NCBI RefSeq assembly: GCF_001638985.1
Contig: NW_017265152.1
Span: forward strand, 376,849-440,848
Length of the DNA: 64,000 nt
Direction: 5' to 3'
Origin: Phycomyces blakesleeanus NRRL 1555(-)
Lineage: Eukaryota > Mucoromycota > Mucoromycetes > Mucorales > Phycomycetaceae
Below the pieces are notes generated by a model. It searched no databases. It was not told the DNA's origin and saw nothing but the letters and a program-made list of their open reading frames with translations. This document shows, piece by piece, positions 22,064-34,865 of this stretch (positions are counted from its first letter, which is position 1; every line of letters begins with the position of its first letter). The position numbers were made by a program, and so were the translations under genes.

Positions 22064-24380
22064 TTAGCTAATTTGTTTCTGCAAATCCAGAGAAAATACA
22101 TAGAGGGTTGGGTGGGTTGCTGGGTTAATAGAAATAAGAGTTTCTTTGGCTTGTTTTGTATAATTTAGAATATTTCTTCCCTGTATTGAAAAAAAAAATT
22201 AGATAAGAAATTTATTATCAACTACCACTTGTTTTTACCTCTGGGACATATTTTAGTAACAGTTCAACATATGACAGACCGAGAATTATAAGGTGTTCTT
22301 CTTGAGATTGAATAAAGTCAAGAAAAGCTTGGTAGTTCATAATAAATAAGAATTAGAGTTAAGACTGCCGAGAAACATATGGGTTACATTAGACTACCTG
22401 GTAAAAGAAATTGGTGGGGTAATGCTGCAATCGACGGTGGATCGTGCATGACCATATTAAAGAGACATTTGGATGCCTAGATATTTCCCGAAATATTTAC
22501 TTTCTTTAGTTAACAAGTAAAATAGTTAGTACAACCTGGCTGACAGAGACCAACCTCTTCACGAACTTCAAATTTTCCATGCATAATCAATTCGGCCATG
22601 TGTTTAACCTCGCCAGTATCTCTAATAATTTGTACTATATCATCCATTTTACTGGATTGAAAATAAAGTATTAGTTTAATATTCAATCAGGTACCTCTTT
22701 TTTCTTACATAGTCGTAACATTGGAAAGGACCCAAAGTGCTTCTTTTGTAATAACCCTAAAATACAGTTAATGTCAGGAATGACTTTTAGAAAATAGGTA
22801 TTTACCAATCTTCTGAATGCGTCAATTGAATAAGACAAGGGAGAAATTGGGGCTCCAACACTAGATATCTGCCTGTGCCAGAGTCACTTGATAAGTGACC
22901 AAGTGTTCGTAGCGCAGGCAATACAGCACAGTCCTCTGACTTCAGTAGTTGAAATACATTAATCTATTTATCCATCGAGATTATTAGTGCCCGTATTATA
23001 TTACTAATGTCATTAGTAGTATAATTCTAGTAAGTGCCTAACCAATAGAGGTAATAGACCTTCTTCGATGATCTGCTTACGAAACTGTTCACTATTTGCT
23101 GTCATAGATCCCATCAGCCAACACACTTCGGTTCCTGTGGTAGCCTAAAATACACATTGGTGTTCTGTGAGATCATACTTTAATGTGGAATCGTCAGTAC
23201 TTACCCCATGTCTTGTCAAATGACGGAGCAAAGCCAAGGTCATGGCCTTGGACCTTAGTTCCCTCCATTGGTTCTCAGGACCTCTGGCCAGATGAGACAT
23301 AGTCAAACAGCTAGAACGAATGAGATTCGGTTCCTGTTGATAACAAGTGAGTTATTTAGAGAATTTAGACTCAAAGATTTTTTTTTACATTTGAATCCAA
23401 CATTTGAATTAACAGAGGGATAGCCCCACTCAAGATAATGTCTCGGCGAATCTCTTCGTCTTGTTCAGATGTACGGTCATAATCTTCCGACGCCATATTA
23501 CCAAGTGCATACGAAGCTAGCTCACGAATTTCCTAAAATTAAAGCCACAAGTTAGGTTGGGTAAATCAGACAGACAAAAGAAAACATTTTACTGTGTTAT
23601 TTGAATTGAGCATAGTAACCAGGTAAGGAATAGCAGGAAGACATTGGACACACAAGTCATAAGGACCGGCAGCAATATCTAGATACAACTCGCATTTAAT
23701 TATTTTTCATTCTTTATTGTTTGCAAATATAAAGTAAAGAATTTCAAAGAGCAGAGTAAAGAAGAAAAATGATATCTTACTAGAAATAACCTGGACAATT
23801 TGCTGAATTATGACAGGATCCACTTCACAGATAACCATATTCTTTGATGGTTACTAACATTAGTATAGTATATTATCTCTGCCAGAGAAAAAAGTAACTT
23901 ACCACAAGAGACTTGATACATTCGCCAGACTTGATGTACTTCACCAAAGCCTCGGAAGGATTACACGCATAATCGCCTAGATATACAACAGCGTCCATGC
24001 GTACTTTCTTGTGTGTGCTATTGAGATCGTTTACGAGCGATTTTACCTGTGGCTCTGCCAGGTTAAATAAATCGGTATCTGGATCAAATTCAGGAACACA
24101 CTGTATCAATTTATATTCTTTTTCTTCTTCCTATTATTATTCTTTCAAATATCACTGGTTATTTCAGTGGTTCTGTACATTTATCATGTATCTTTGCACT
24201 TTCAAGGTCTACAATCTCAGGTTCATTGATAGACAAGAATCGGAATCTCTTGGATGTAATGAGCTCATCACGATGTCGATTTCGAATTGCAGTACTTATG
24301 TCTACTCGTCTTTGGCGCAAATCCTGGGCTGTGCCAGAGATAGCAGTGCGCTTATACATGTCATGTCGTGCTGTACTCAT
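22064..24380 (-). CDS. Importin-alpha-like ARM-repeat protein (TMCO6-like)
   Basis: A multi-exon gene from ATG 24378-24380 (an in-frame ATG at 24402-24404 is possible) to TAA at 22064-22066. The N-terminus carries a basic IBB-like helix (LRQRRVDISTAIRNRHRDEL then SKRFRF), the segment importin-alpha uses to bind importin-beta. The rest is a chain of ARM/HEAT-like repeats, for example NDLNSTHKKVRMDAVVYLGD, EIRELASYALGNMASEDYD and RDIILSGAIPLLIQML. A C-terminal helical segment follows (EHLIILGLSYVELLLKYVPE). The order and divergence fit TMCO6-type proteins or an importin-alpha paralogue better than canonical importin-alpha, because the WxxxN motifs of the cargo groove are not obvious. The first intron is placed at a GTAGAC donor, the only one that keeps the frame. 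Confidence 0.65.
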
Positions 24381-24732
24381 TAGGATCAGAGACAGAGAGA
24401 TCAACTAATTCATGCGTTGTTTCAAACGCGGCAGTCACCTAGTCTTTTTTTTTGAAACAAGTATATAATGCAGCTAGTCTATTTCCACCCGATATACAGA
24501 ATATTCGTATCAAAATAGCTGTTTGCTACCCACATTTAGACTTGGGCGCAAAAGTAAATAATCTCATATAAACTATCAAGATAGTTAAGGGTGTAAATGA
24601 AAGATATTTATTTAAATGGCTCACTCCATATTAATACATCTGCTGTGAAATGAGATACGTGTAAGGCATATATATATAACAAAAAAAAATTGTGCAAAAA
24701 TTCCTTACCAGCAGTGTCCCATTTCTACAATA

Positions 24733-25061
24733 AGGGTGGTCAATAGGAATTTTTCTCGGAAAAATTCCATTTTTTTAATCCCTTCTAATCCAATAATATT
24801 GCAGAAAAAAAAGTCAAAAAAAATGAAAAAGTGGTAAAAAAGCGGCTATCTTTACCGAATTTTTGAAAAAAAAATTATGAGATGCAATGCCTTGAACTTT
24901 ATCATCTCTTTTTGGTAAAAAAATTCTTTTTTTTTATAAAAAAAACCCACAAAAAAGTGGATCCTTTTAAAAAATTCCAAATTTCTGAGTTTTATTTTTT
25001 TAACAAATACATTTACTCAAAGAAGAAGCGAATTTTCTAAAAAATTCTTATTGTCCACCCT
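24733..25061. mobile_element. 329-bp MITE with TA target duplication
   Basis: The left end AGGGTGGTCAATAGGAATTT and the right end are inverted copies: the right end reads AGGGTGGACAATAAGAATTT on the other strand. TA flanks the repeat at 24731-24732 and 25062-25063. The interior is A/T homopolymer-rich and has no coding frame. TA duplication and size point to a Tc1/mariner-derived non-autonomous element. It sits between the ARM-repeat gene and a doubtful small gene. Confidence 0.75.
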
Positions 25062-25220
25062 TAATAATATTTGCATGACATACCTAAAATCCTTCAAATA
25101 ACAGCGTAAATATAATTTTATTTTTTCCCTGTTTAACCTTTTGTTTTCACAAGAGCACGCTCTCCTGTCTTCGCTCTGGCACGATTATTGATAAATTAAA
25201 GGTACACCCAGGTTCATCAA

Positions 25221-25534
25221 TTAAAAATACATTCTTGGCGGTAGATAATGGACTTCAGGCTGCATACTCACTATGAACTCGCGCCTTTTCAAGAGAGTAT
25301 CTTCATCTTTTCTCTTCTCCTTCAGCAAGCGTTGCTCTCCTGAGAGTTATTTCACCAGTAAAATGAATATTATTTGCACATAGAAATACTTATGTTACCA
25401 ATATCATCAAAGTATTCTAAAGTCTCTTTACGTAATTCTAATAGTGTGGCTGTGTTGTTATTATTAGTAGTATATATATATATATAAACATACTCCTTGT
25501 AGTGGTCTTGGATAACAAGCTCTCTTAGCACCAT
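25221..25534 (-). CDS. Possible small multi-exon gene, unknown (or gene remnant)
   Basis: I do not recognise the product. A charged helical frame continues across two intron-like interruptions. MVLRELVIQDHYKE ends at a GTATGT donor. LRKETLEYFDDIG lies between ACTATTAG and a GTAACA donor. EQRLLKEKRKDEDTLLKRRE follows CTCTCAG. Frame conservation over three exons argues for real coding history. Upstream, the same frame extends further (DRQKDSRQEAAQAASLW) but meets an in-frame TGA at about 25584. So either the ATG at 25532-25534 is the start of a 65-aa protein, or an upstream exon is missing, or the gene is broken. The 3' end is also uncertain: a GTGAGT donor at about 25271 could lead to another exon near 25170. 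Confidence 0.4.
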
Positions 25535-25749
25535 CCACAGACTTGCAGCTTGTGCTGCCTCTTGTCTCGAATCTTTTTGACGATCCCGTCAACTGGTTGG
25601 GGCTCTTTTCAATGACAAACTCACTGGTATGGCCCAAGTAAGATGTTTGGCTGTATTTGGTCTTCTTTTTGGTAATAGATGCAATATATGAATTAAAGAG
25701 AAAAGATCACAGTGACTAGAAGGGAAATACAGATTATAATATCCTGCAA

Positions 25750-26410
25750 AATTGCTTCACAGAAGTTATAAAAGTGATGATAAATACTATAGTCTTTTTA
25801 TAGCTTTATCACTATTGTGATAAGTTTGGTTTTATTTTATTGTCAATGTCATTGTCATTGTTATTATTATATAAGCACTGCTCAAGGATACTTTGATATT
25901 GTATTTACAATTATTTACTTTTGCGGTCAAGTCTAACTGTAGGTCACAAAAATTATTTTGATACGAGCATTTTGTATAATCATAGTATACATATACAAGA
26001 TTAGAAGGATTCCAAAAGATAGTCAGAGTTACAAGGAATGCTGTGTAGCTCTGGCGTAATATGAGCTAAGTGTCTGAAGCTGATCCAAAGATTGCCACAT
26101 CATTAGCAAATAGTAGTGATAATTGGTGTTAATGAAACTACATTACAAAAGCCATGGACACCAGGAGGAGCAAGAATTGAATGTACATTAGATGAAAGAG
26201 ATGGTGAAATTGTATGAAAATGTAACAAGTTGAAGTATGTATATATATATTGAATGGAGATAAGGGCTAAGGATTGAACTTTGAGGGATGTTTCCAGATG
26301 GTGTACATTATGATGTGAAATTGATATTCTTCAATATGGTATCATTTTATAAGTAATTTCAAGATTTGACATAAAAAATGAATAAATAAATATAATATTA
26401 GGTGGTGATA
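25750..26410. other. Intergenic region
   Basis: This is AT-rich DNA downstream of the U6 gene. I see no gene or repeat I can support. Confidence 0.5.
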
Positions 26411-26415
26411 AAACA

Positions 26416-26478
26416 AAAAAAATATGCTCCGTAGAGCGTTCCATCTCAGAAGTTTAGTGTCATCCTTGTGCAGGGGCC

Positions 26479-26510
<32 letters not shown>

Positions 26511-26533
26511 ATATGTGACAGAGGTGCAAGCAC
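26416..26533 (-). ncRNA. U6: U6 spliceosomal snRNA
   Basis: Read on the minus strand, this begins GTGCTTGCACCTCTG and then contains the hallmarks of U6. These are the ACAGAGA box (GGAACGATACAGAGAAGATT), the AGC catalytic triad (GATTAGCATGGCCCCTGCAC), and AAGGATGACAC before the 3' stem-loop region. It ends in a T-run at about 26413-26420, the Pol III terminator. U6 pairs with U4 and then U2 and the 5' splice site to form the spliceosome's catalytic core. The gene is uninterrupted; some fungal U6 genes carry an intron. The 5' end is set by similarity to the conserved GTGCTYGC start. Confidence 0.95.
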
Positions 26534-26563
26534 TTGTCGACTAAAATAAATGTCCCAAAACCC

Positions 26564-26571
26564 TATATATA
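26564..26571 (-). promoter_or_regulatory. TATA box of the U6 gene
   Basis: A TATATATA block lies about 31-38 nt upstream of the predicted U6 5' end, the normal position for the TATA element of Pol III-transcribed U6 genes. I could not confirm a downstream B box. Confidence 0.6.
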
Positions 26572-26599
26572 TGCATTTATTTCCCGCTTTACAAAAGTT

Positions 26600-28658
26600 G
26601 TGGGTTTTTAATAATTTCATAAAATTTTTATTTATTATAAAATATTTTATACTAAACAAAATCAAGTAAGCTGTACTTTTTCCAATCGCTCTTTTTTGAG
26701 GGTTTCTTTATACTACTGTCAGTTAACATATAGCCCTTTTCTACTTTTTTTAATAGAATATAATTAAATTTATTTTCTTTATTTGTTTTTCTTTTGGTAA
26801 AATAAAAATGAACGAAATGTGATAAAGAATATATTTTGTATATGTGGTATAAACACCAAAATAAAGCAAAGTACAGGCTCCACACCAAAAACTCAGGTTC
26901 CTTCTGCCTAACGAACCTAGCAAGTTGACAATCTCCAAAATTGTTACATGATAGGCACACGTAAACTACGTACTTATACAGTGTAAACCAACCATTATAA
27001 AACTGAGATTTATATTACAAAAAATTTTAACGTTAATAGATATAAACAATATTACTTTGTCTCTTTAATAAATGATACTCTCACAATATCTGTTTTCCAT
27101 TATTGAGATTTAACTTATAAGCACTCACAAATACCTCATATCCAGCCTATGACTTTGGTTGTTTTTAGTAAAATAACTAAAACATTAGTCTTATAATTGA
27201 AGGTTTACCGTAAGCAGTTTATATTAAACAATTAGTGAATAGGCTACCACATAAATAATATAATATTTACAGGGTCTGATTCTGAATAATTATGAGGGCC
27301 TTAGATACTTTAATCTACTCTTTATCTATTCAATATATATATATTGCCTATAAGAAATTATATTTTGATATATTTATAATTTTTTAATTAAGCGATTTTG
27401 ACTATAGATTAATACTACAATCTACGCTGCTGTATACTCTCTTATTTTTACATATATAGAAAACTAGCAGCTTTATAGATAATTATTGAGAAGTACCTTT
27501 CAAGTATATATTCATTTCATAACTTTTACGATATATCATTAAAGACCAAGTGTTTTTAACTGCACTCTCTAAAATGAGTACCAATTACTTTTGGCAAACA
27601 TATGGGTTTTGATAATTCATGATCCAGGATCCATATTCCTTGATATTTGTTATTTTACAGGGGACGCAATCGAGCAAATTCCCTCCTTTTTCCTATTTCT
27701 CTTTGAAAGTTAAGGTTTGAACAATAGCTCTCTATGATCCTTTGATGTTTGAAATTAACAACTCTTTGGGTTGTTTAATATTAAGCTTATTCAAATTTGG
27801 ATATGGTTATATATATATTTGTGAAAAAGAGAGGATACTTTCTAGATAAATTATTACAGCAACCCCAAAAACAAAACAGTTGGGCCGATTGTTTCAGCTA
27901 AGAGTAAATATACTTTTGGCAAAAGTATATAGAATGAACAGATATTGCTTTTATTTTTTAACCTTCTTACATCGATTTTACTGAAACAGTATGCACAATT
28001 GATTTCCAAGACAATACAAAAACGCACCTTTTTACCATTTCATCTAAGGGAAAAGAAGAAAGAACGGCGAGAAGATATATATATATATATATCTTAAGAA
28101 AAGCTATTAATTGGTGCCCTAAAAATTATGCTGTGTATAAGAGCCACCTTTATAAAGTAATATTCGAGGCAGTGATGGTCTTGATATATGCCATGAACAA
28201 TGACCCTGCAAGTAAGTATGTGGTACATCTTTACCCTACAAATATGCGGTTCTCATCGCCAGATTTTCTGCGGACAGCCACTGACATACACCGAATGGTA
28301 ATATGCGTCTATTGAGACTATTAGACAACCCCTCTCTGTTACCCTCCTGATCAGTAAGGAGTGCATTAATGCCAAACACCTTGTATAGAGTAGCTATTTC
28401 AAACGTCAACAAATAACACTAAGTTTCTTTTTGTTAAGTTCAATACAACAGCTGCACTATTGCAAAAGAAAAGGAAAATAGAAGATCGAAATACCCTAAT
28501 TTATGTCGTCTGTAAGCATTATAATCATTGATGCAATCAAAATGAGAACCGTACTTACAGCGTATGTGTTCGCATTAAAAGCAGTGTAAATACACTCACT
28601 GTTATATGAAACGCTATCACATAAATGACAACAATTATAGTAGTATTCAGGGCAACAA
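26600..28658. other. Gene-poor AT-rich region
   Basis: No gene is recognisable. Open frames are short, lack family resemblance and lack splice partners. A (TA)n stretch lies near 28075-28094. Confidence 0.5.
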
Positions 28659-28787
28659 GGCAAGGTAAATACACCAAATATTAACCCGATATTGTGTTGG
28701 TCAAAAGGAGCTGATTATTAAAAATTATCAAATACAAAGTTCTTAATTATAGCAATACATAAGATACGGGTGTGCATTTACTTTGCC
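28659..28787. repeat. Small inverted-repeat element (candidate MITE)
   Basis: GGCAAGGTAAATACACC at the left and GGTGTGCATTTACTTTGCC at the right are inverted copies with a few mismatches, about 95 bp apart. No coding frame lies between. A target duplication is not clear, so mobility is only suggested. Confidence 0.35.
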
Positions 28788-29703
28788 AAGCCATCTCATT
28801 TTTTTTTTAAAAAAAAAGCCTCATATCTAGTTAAAAAAAACTTAGTTCTGTATCCTAAAACAGGCTACTACACACACGCAACCTTAAAGGACAGAGAGGT
28901 TTTGCTATATGTGAGTATAAATTTTAAGGGCTACTCATCACCTACATAATGCGGGGCATCTTTTGAAGAAGTTGTATTTTAATATTAGACAAAGAAAATA
29001 TTATTCACAAGTAAGAAGAACCATAATTTTTTTATCCAATTTTGGCGCCAAAGCTTGGCAGAATATATATACAGAGATAAAGATAATAATAAGGAGTGAT
29101 ACTTTTATCAAATACACTAGTATGATTATACAGATTATCATATAATATATTTAATCGGAAAAAGCTTTATTTTATTTCTTCATTTATTCTACACTGTGGA
29201 GAGAAATCAAAATGTCAAAATCTTCACACAAATAACGCACAGGCCACTCTTATATTGCTATATATATATATTACATTTAATGGTTACAAGATTTATACGA
29301 CTCTAAACCTTTTTACTCTATTCTATTTTATAAAAATAAAATAACTACTGGCGGTTATCCCAGGTCAATAAATATGTACTTATTACGCCTCCATAATTAT
29401 ATCCCTACCTCGGTCCAAAAACGCTTAGGTTAAAACCTTTTTTCTTCTTCTTTAAAAATAAATAAATAAATAGAATATAATAGAATACCAAATCTCATTG
29501 AGTTATTTGAAAGATAGATCAATTTAGTCTGATGCTTTCTGGTAATACAAATTTATATAGTGTGTTCTGTCTGATATGTAATATATAAAAGATTCAGAGC
29601 AATATTATATTATACAAACATCTCAAACATATGAAAGGCTATTGAGATAGTTTAGTACAGCAGTAAAAGCCTAACATTTTATGTTATTTTATTTTATTTC
29701 GTA
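28788..29703. other. Intergenic region downstream of the Pol III subunit gene
   Basis: It contains a T10A9 dyad at 28799-28817 and no gene that I can identify. Confidence 0.5.
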
Positions 29704-31569
29704 TTAAAAATCTCTAAGAATCATAATCATCTGATCTAATCTTTTCTTTGAGATTTCGATTCTTTCAAGCACCTTGTCCATCTGAGTAATTTCTGCCTTG
29801 TCTCCTTCACCCAATAGATCGATATTCTCTTTTACGTCCTGACGATTCAGCTTTTCCAGCAAGCGACTTCTTACTTTAAGTTCTTGACGACGTCTCTGTT
29901 GAAGGTTTGCCACAGTACGGTACACATCTACTAAAAGTTCCTCGTAGATTTTTTCCAGTGGCACATACCACAAGTGGAAAGAACGCCCAGGGGCACGATC
30001 TGCTGTCCTTGGAACTTCCTATTGTGATCAACAGGTTACATTAACATCAAGTCTATCTTCAATATATATATATATATGTACGCGCACATATATTTATTTA
30101 TCTGGTTCTTCGATGCAGGCATTTAAATTAATTTATATATATACATATATATATATTTACTTGCCTGGATTTCTACAAAGCCTCGTAGGTTTAATAACGC
30201 AAGTTTTTCGCGTGTGTCTTTGGGAGGCAACATAGCCAGCTTTTGGACTTGCGATTCATCAAGTTTTCCTTTTTCAATCAAAATCCGCAAGATGCGGCAA
30301 GTGGCTACGCCCATCTTTTCACGCACCAAACCTTCCAAAAGTTTCCGCTTCATATTCTCACGCAACTTGAGAAAGTTTATAGAGTATTGACTTGAACCAA
30401 GCTCATCTCTTGATCTTACAAAGCCTGCTGAGTCAATCTTGAGAAGGGTGATGTAGCCTGTGATAATATCTTGGACAGATGGCTTCTTTCCTGGATTAAT
30501 CAAATCAGGTTGAAGGACAATATCACCCTGGTCGATTACATCCTGAGGTATGATATTGGCGATGTGCATTGGGGTTGCAGATGCTATAATTCCGCACAGA
30601 AACATACATTTGTAAATGAATATACATATATACACATATGCAATTAAAATATACAACCGAGGACAAAGTACATACGAGAGTCATTTTCGTGCAGAGATCG
30701 GATCTTGTTCTTTCCATGTTCGAAGAATGCCTTTACTATCTGTCCAGCTGTACGATTGATACGCTCGATCGCATAATCCATAACAGACTAAATAGATAGC
30801 TATTTAATATCGCATAATATACAGTCCCAATATATATAAACTTACATTATTACGGAAAAGGATATTAAAGCGTTCATAGTTGATATGGAAATAAATCTTT
30901 TCATCTACTTCCATGTCTTCTATTTCTACTGCCATGCGCTATACACACATATATATAGAAAGACAAATTTAAATCAATTAGCAAAAACAAAGCAAAAAAA
31001 AAAGTAATGGACTTCGTCTTGACTTGCTTTTACCAATAATCCTGTTAGACCTCACCTTATGAGCAGAAGAAATTGCATCAATTGCCTTGCGCTTCAGACC
31101 TGCATTTTCGAGCATTCCATATTCTGCTTCAACTGACTCTAGAGCGGATTTTTTGATGGCCTGGATTTCTTTGGCAGTTGTGATCGTGTACTTCTCGCTT
31201 TCCTTTTGTTCTGCTTCCAAATATCGGTCCACTGCTGATCTACTGTGTTCTGGTAATACTGCAATGATATAATGTTCATTGGCCATCTTTGTGAATGCTT
31301 TTATGTATTGATCCATTTCTACCAGACAAAATTAATATCCAAAATAAATATAAAAAACAAACTACCCGTTTCTCTTTCTCTTTCTCTTTTCTTTTCGCAT
31401 TTAATTACATTACATATATACATGCATGTATGTATGTTGCTTGGAAACTTACTATCCTTGCGTTTTGAGTCTCCTTTAACCCAATCCCGCACACCTCCAA
31501 TCTTCATTCTACCATGTATAAACAAGAGTCTACAAATATCGACACCCTATATATAAACACACATACAAG

Positions 31570-31602
<33 letters not shown>

Positions 31603-32095
31603 CGCATAAATATATCGCATAAATTATTATTTGCTCTTTCTTTCTTATTTTTATTTTTTTCAAGTGTGTTGGAATTTCTTACAATTTCTTCCCATCGTTC
31701 TTCTGCGACTTGCATAATAGCTGGCATACGAAGGCGCATCAAAGTTTGTTCCGCACTAACTTGATAATGGGTCTGCTCTTTTTGACCTTCAACAGCCTCG
31801 GTAAAGAATGCCAAACCATGCTGAATCAATACTACTAAGGATTCTCGAATCTGTTTAGGTGTCAATTTGGTGAAGCGAACAATATCTGGCAATGTCAATC
31901 GTCCTTTGAGAAGGATTTGATGAGCCACTTTCTGAGGAAATAATATAATGTAATATATTTTATTTTATTGTTAATGGTGAGTGAGCCATTAATTCAACGA
32001 TTGTTGAAAAGTAAGACGACTTGATGCCTTACTGCTACAAAGGGTCCAAATTCTTCTTCGATGATTTCTCTACACAGACGAGCTTGTTGAGACAT
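29704..32095 (-). CDS. rpc82: RNA polymerase III subunit RPC82/RPC3 (POLR3C)
   Basis: This subunit of the Pol III initiation subcomplex (with RPC34 and RPC31) helps open promoters of tRNA, 5S and U6 genes. The N-terminus MSQQARLCREIIEEEFGP is the start of the first winged helix. A second follows (HQILLKGRLTLPDIVRFTKL, then IRESLVVLIQHGLAFF). Later domains include RILRILIEKGKLDESQVQKL and the LAMLPPKDTREKLALL segment, which match the C-terminal winged-helix region. The last exon is the family's terminal helical part (LWYVPLEKIYEELLVDVYRT to MIMILRDF, stop at 29704-29706). Introns fall near 30017-30165, 30590-30675, 30780-30845, 30940-31055, 31320-31450, 31500-31680 and 31932-32033; several carry TA or CA microsatellites. 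Length is about 560 aa. Confidence 0.92.
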
Positions 32096-34390
32096 GATTC
32101 AGTAAATGACTTGTTTTTTTTTTGGTACAGGTATTGAAATATATATTAAAAAAAAGAGTCAAATAAAAAAAAAGAAGAGAAAAAAGTCAAATAAAAACGT
32201 GACTTCAATTCTGAAAGGTTAAATGAGAAACTTTTGAAAAAAGGCAAGAGGTTTTCTTACATGTCTTTCTTTATTGTGCTCAAATGATAATTGAATCCTG
32301 TCCAAGAACAAAGAGTCTTGATTCTATATACATTCCAAAAGACCCCTGTTTTTTTTTTGGCTACTAATAAACCAACAAATAAACAAAAAAATAGATAGAC
32401 AGATAAACGAATAGATGCAATGTACATTTGCAATTCTGAAATTTCACATTGTTGGAAATCTGAAGCATTCGACACAATTATGTTATTTTTAAAGCCAAAG
32501 CTTCTAAAGAAAAATAACTAGGTACTTGAAAAGAAACTCGCTTTTTTCTTACAATACCATAAAAAAATTAAAAATATATATTAAAAAAAAGTTGGATTTT
32601 TATAGGGTTTTAGAAAATTGGATTAAAATTTTGGTTCATCACAAAACGTGTCAATTGAGATGTACAAATTATGTAACTCCTTTAACTCCAATTGTCTTTA
32701 TTATTATTTATTACTCTCTTTCACTGTGTGTGTATATATATATAAGTGTAGTATTTCTATATTTTGAATGACAAAAGATATACAGCGCTTATTATGATTC
32801 TTATTTCAAGCTAGTATCGAATATTAGTTTCTCAAATAGTTAAATCGTCATTTTATTGTTCAATAGATAGTTGTGATCATAGTGATTTCTGTTTCTGGCA
32901 TTTTCTACTAGATTTTATTGGGAAAAATTACTGGTAATAATCAAAGTATAGCAACAAATAGAACACTCAAGGGTTTTTTTGGCTTATAATGAATTGTATT
33001 GAGCAGAGTTCTGAAACACTAAACTTCATTGTCCATACTGCTATTGAACAAAGAAACTAAATCAACATTTCCCTCCTCTACTCCTCTCCTTTTATATATA
33101 TATTTTTAAAAAGAAGTTTGATTCCGTATAGCTTCTGGTACTAATGGTACTATTTTTACTCTTACTACTAATACTCTTCTTATAAACATAATTTGATGAA
33201 ATACATGGTGACAAACCTGAATTTAAATCAATTATGGTGATATATACTGGTTATCATTGAAGTCGGTATATCAATGAAGATTTTCTTATTCACACAGATA
33301 TTTTATCCTTTTTTTTTCTCTCCCCCCTTTTCTTTTTCTTTTTGATATATGTGGACCAAACTAATGGGCATCGCACTGACATTTTCTTTTCATTGCTCCT
33401 TATTATAAATATTGATAAATAGAACAATGCAGTGTTGTGAAATATCTGTGTATATGTAGAGGGGCAACAAATAAAGGGGGTGGAATTACTTATAGTCTTT
33501 GAATTGGGGTTTCTTTTTCATGTCCCTAAATTTGATAGACAATCTTATAGCTGACACAGATATATATAAATATAAATGGTGCTCCTGAGGGACTATCATT
33601 TCTCACTTGCACACACACATACATACATACATAAATACATACATACATACGTACGTACGTACATAAACATAAACATAAACATAAAGACAATGAAATTCAA
33701 CCTGACTCGACCGGATCATGATATTGTACACAATTAGTTTAATGTCAGTCTATAACAAGATAAATTATTAATAATTTTCATTTAACTAGATAATCCTATG
33801 CTTGTCAATATTGTTTTGAACCATTCGATATTAAGCCATTCGTTCTGTTATTTCGTGCTTTAAACAAGCACTGGAAAACGTTGGACATCCCTGACCACCT
33901 GCCAAGAGTTATTTTATTTGTATATTATAAAATGAGTCAATATTCCAAAGAGAGAGAGTGTGTATGTAGTCGCAGTTTAGTTCTCCAAAAATAAAGTATC
34001 ATAACTAAGCATTACTTTAACAATATTAAAATACTCGCCAGATTAACAGCTACAGCTTACAGCTACAGTTGTAACTTCAAATTTAATAATAAACAACAGA
34101 CATCAAACATCAAACAAATAGGGTGGCTAGATTAAAATGACATGCTTCTTACATTAGTCGCCATTGAGCGAATAATCAAGTATAGACTGCTTGAGAATGG
34201 TACAAAAAAAATTAAAGTCAACAGACTGTGTGGATTTTAAATCAAACAAACAAACAAATGAAAAAGAAAAAGAAAAAGAGGGGAGGTGGGGTAGGGGAGA
34301 GAAAGAGAGCTAGAACTGATATCAAGATATTTGTTCAACAAGACCAGCAAGTTCCTTGAAGAAACTAGAACGTTGAATGAGCCCAGTAAT
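32096..34390. other. 2.3-kb intergenic region without genes
   Basis: I see no gene. A short (ACAT)n-type microsatellite with AAACAT repeats lies at about 33617-33687, and a purine-rich (GAAAAA)n-like stretch at about 34257-34310. The left part is the promoter of RPC82. Confidence 0.55.
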
Positions 34391-34830
34391 TCATTTAACT
34401 TTTGGTCGTGTGAAATACCGTAGTTTATCTGATTTCTGGTAAGAGGACACGATTCCACTTGTACTTGGCATAACAAATATCTTTGAGGCACCTTTTCCAT
34501 TGTCCCATTTGATAGTATTGGGCTGCAATCCAAGTGATTTGCATTTCTCACCCATGTAGATCTCATAGATCCCCTTGCCAACAAAACAAACCACTTTTGG
34601 TCTGTATTTGCGTATCTTTTGATTGAGTACAGGAATACCTGCTTTCTGTTCAGCCTTGGTGAGATCAGAAGCAGAACGTGTTGGCCGAGCTGTAAGGCTG
34701 GTTATTCCAAGTTGATAAATTTCAGGTAGAGTCTGATCATCTTTGTAAGACAATACTTTGTCAACCAGTCCTATTTAAATATAATAATATCATATATACA
34801 AGCGAAAAAGATAAAGTAAAAAATCTACAT

Positions 34831-34865
<35 letters not shown>

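Noticed and set aside
14011..24404. Five consecutive minus-strand genes as a functional cluster or operon
   Set aside because: The genes have unrelated roles, separate spacers and fungal introns. Shared orientation alone is not evidence of a cluster.
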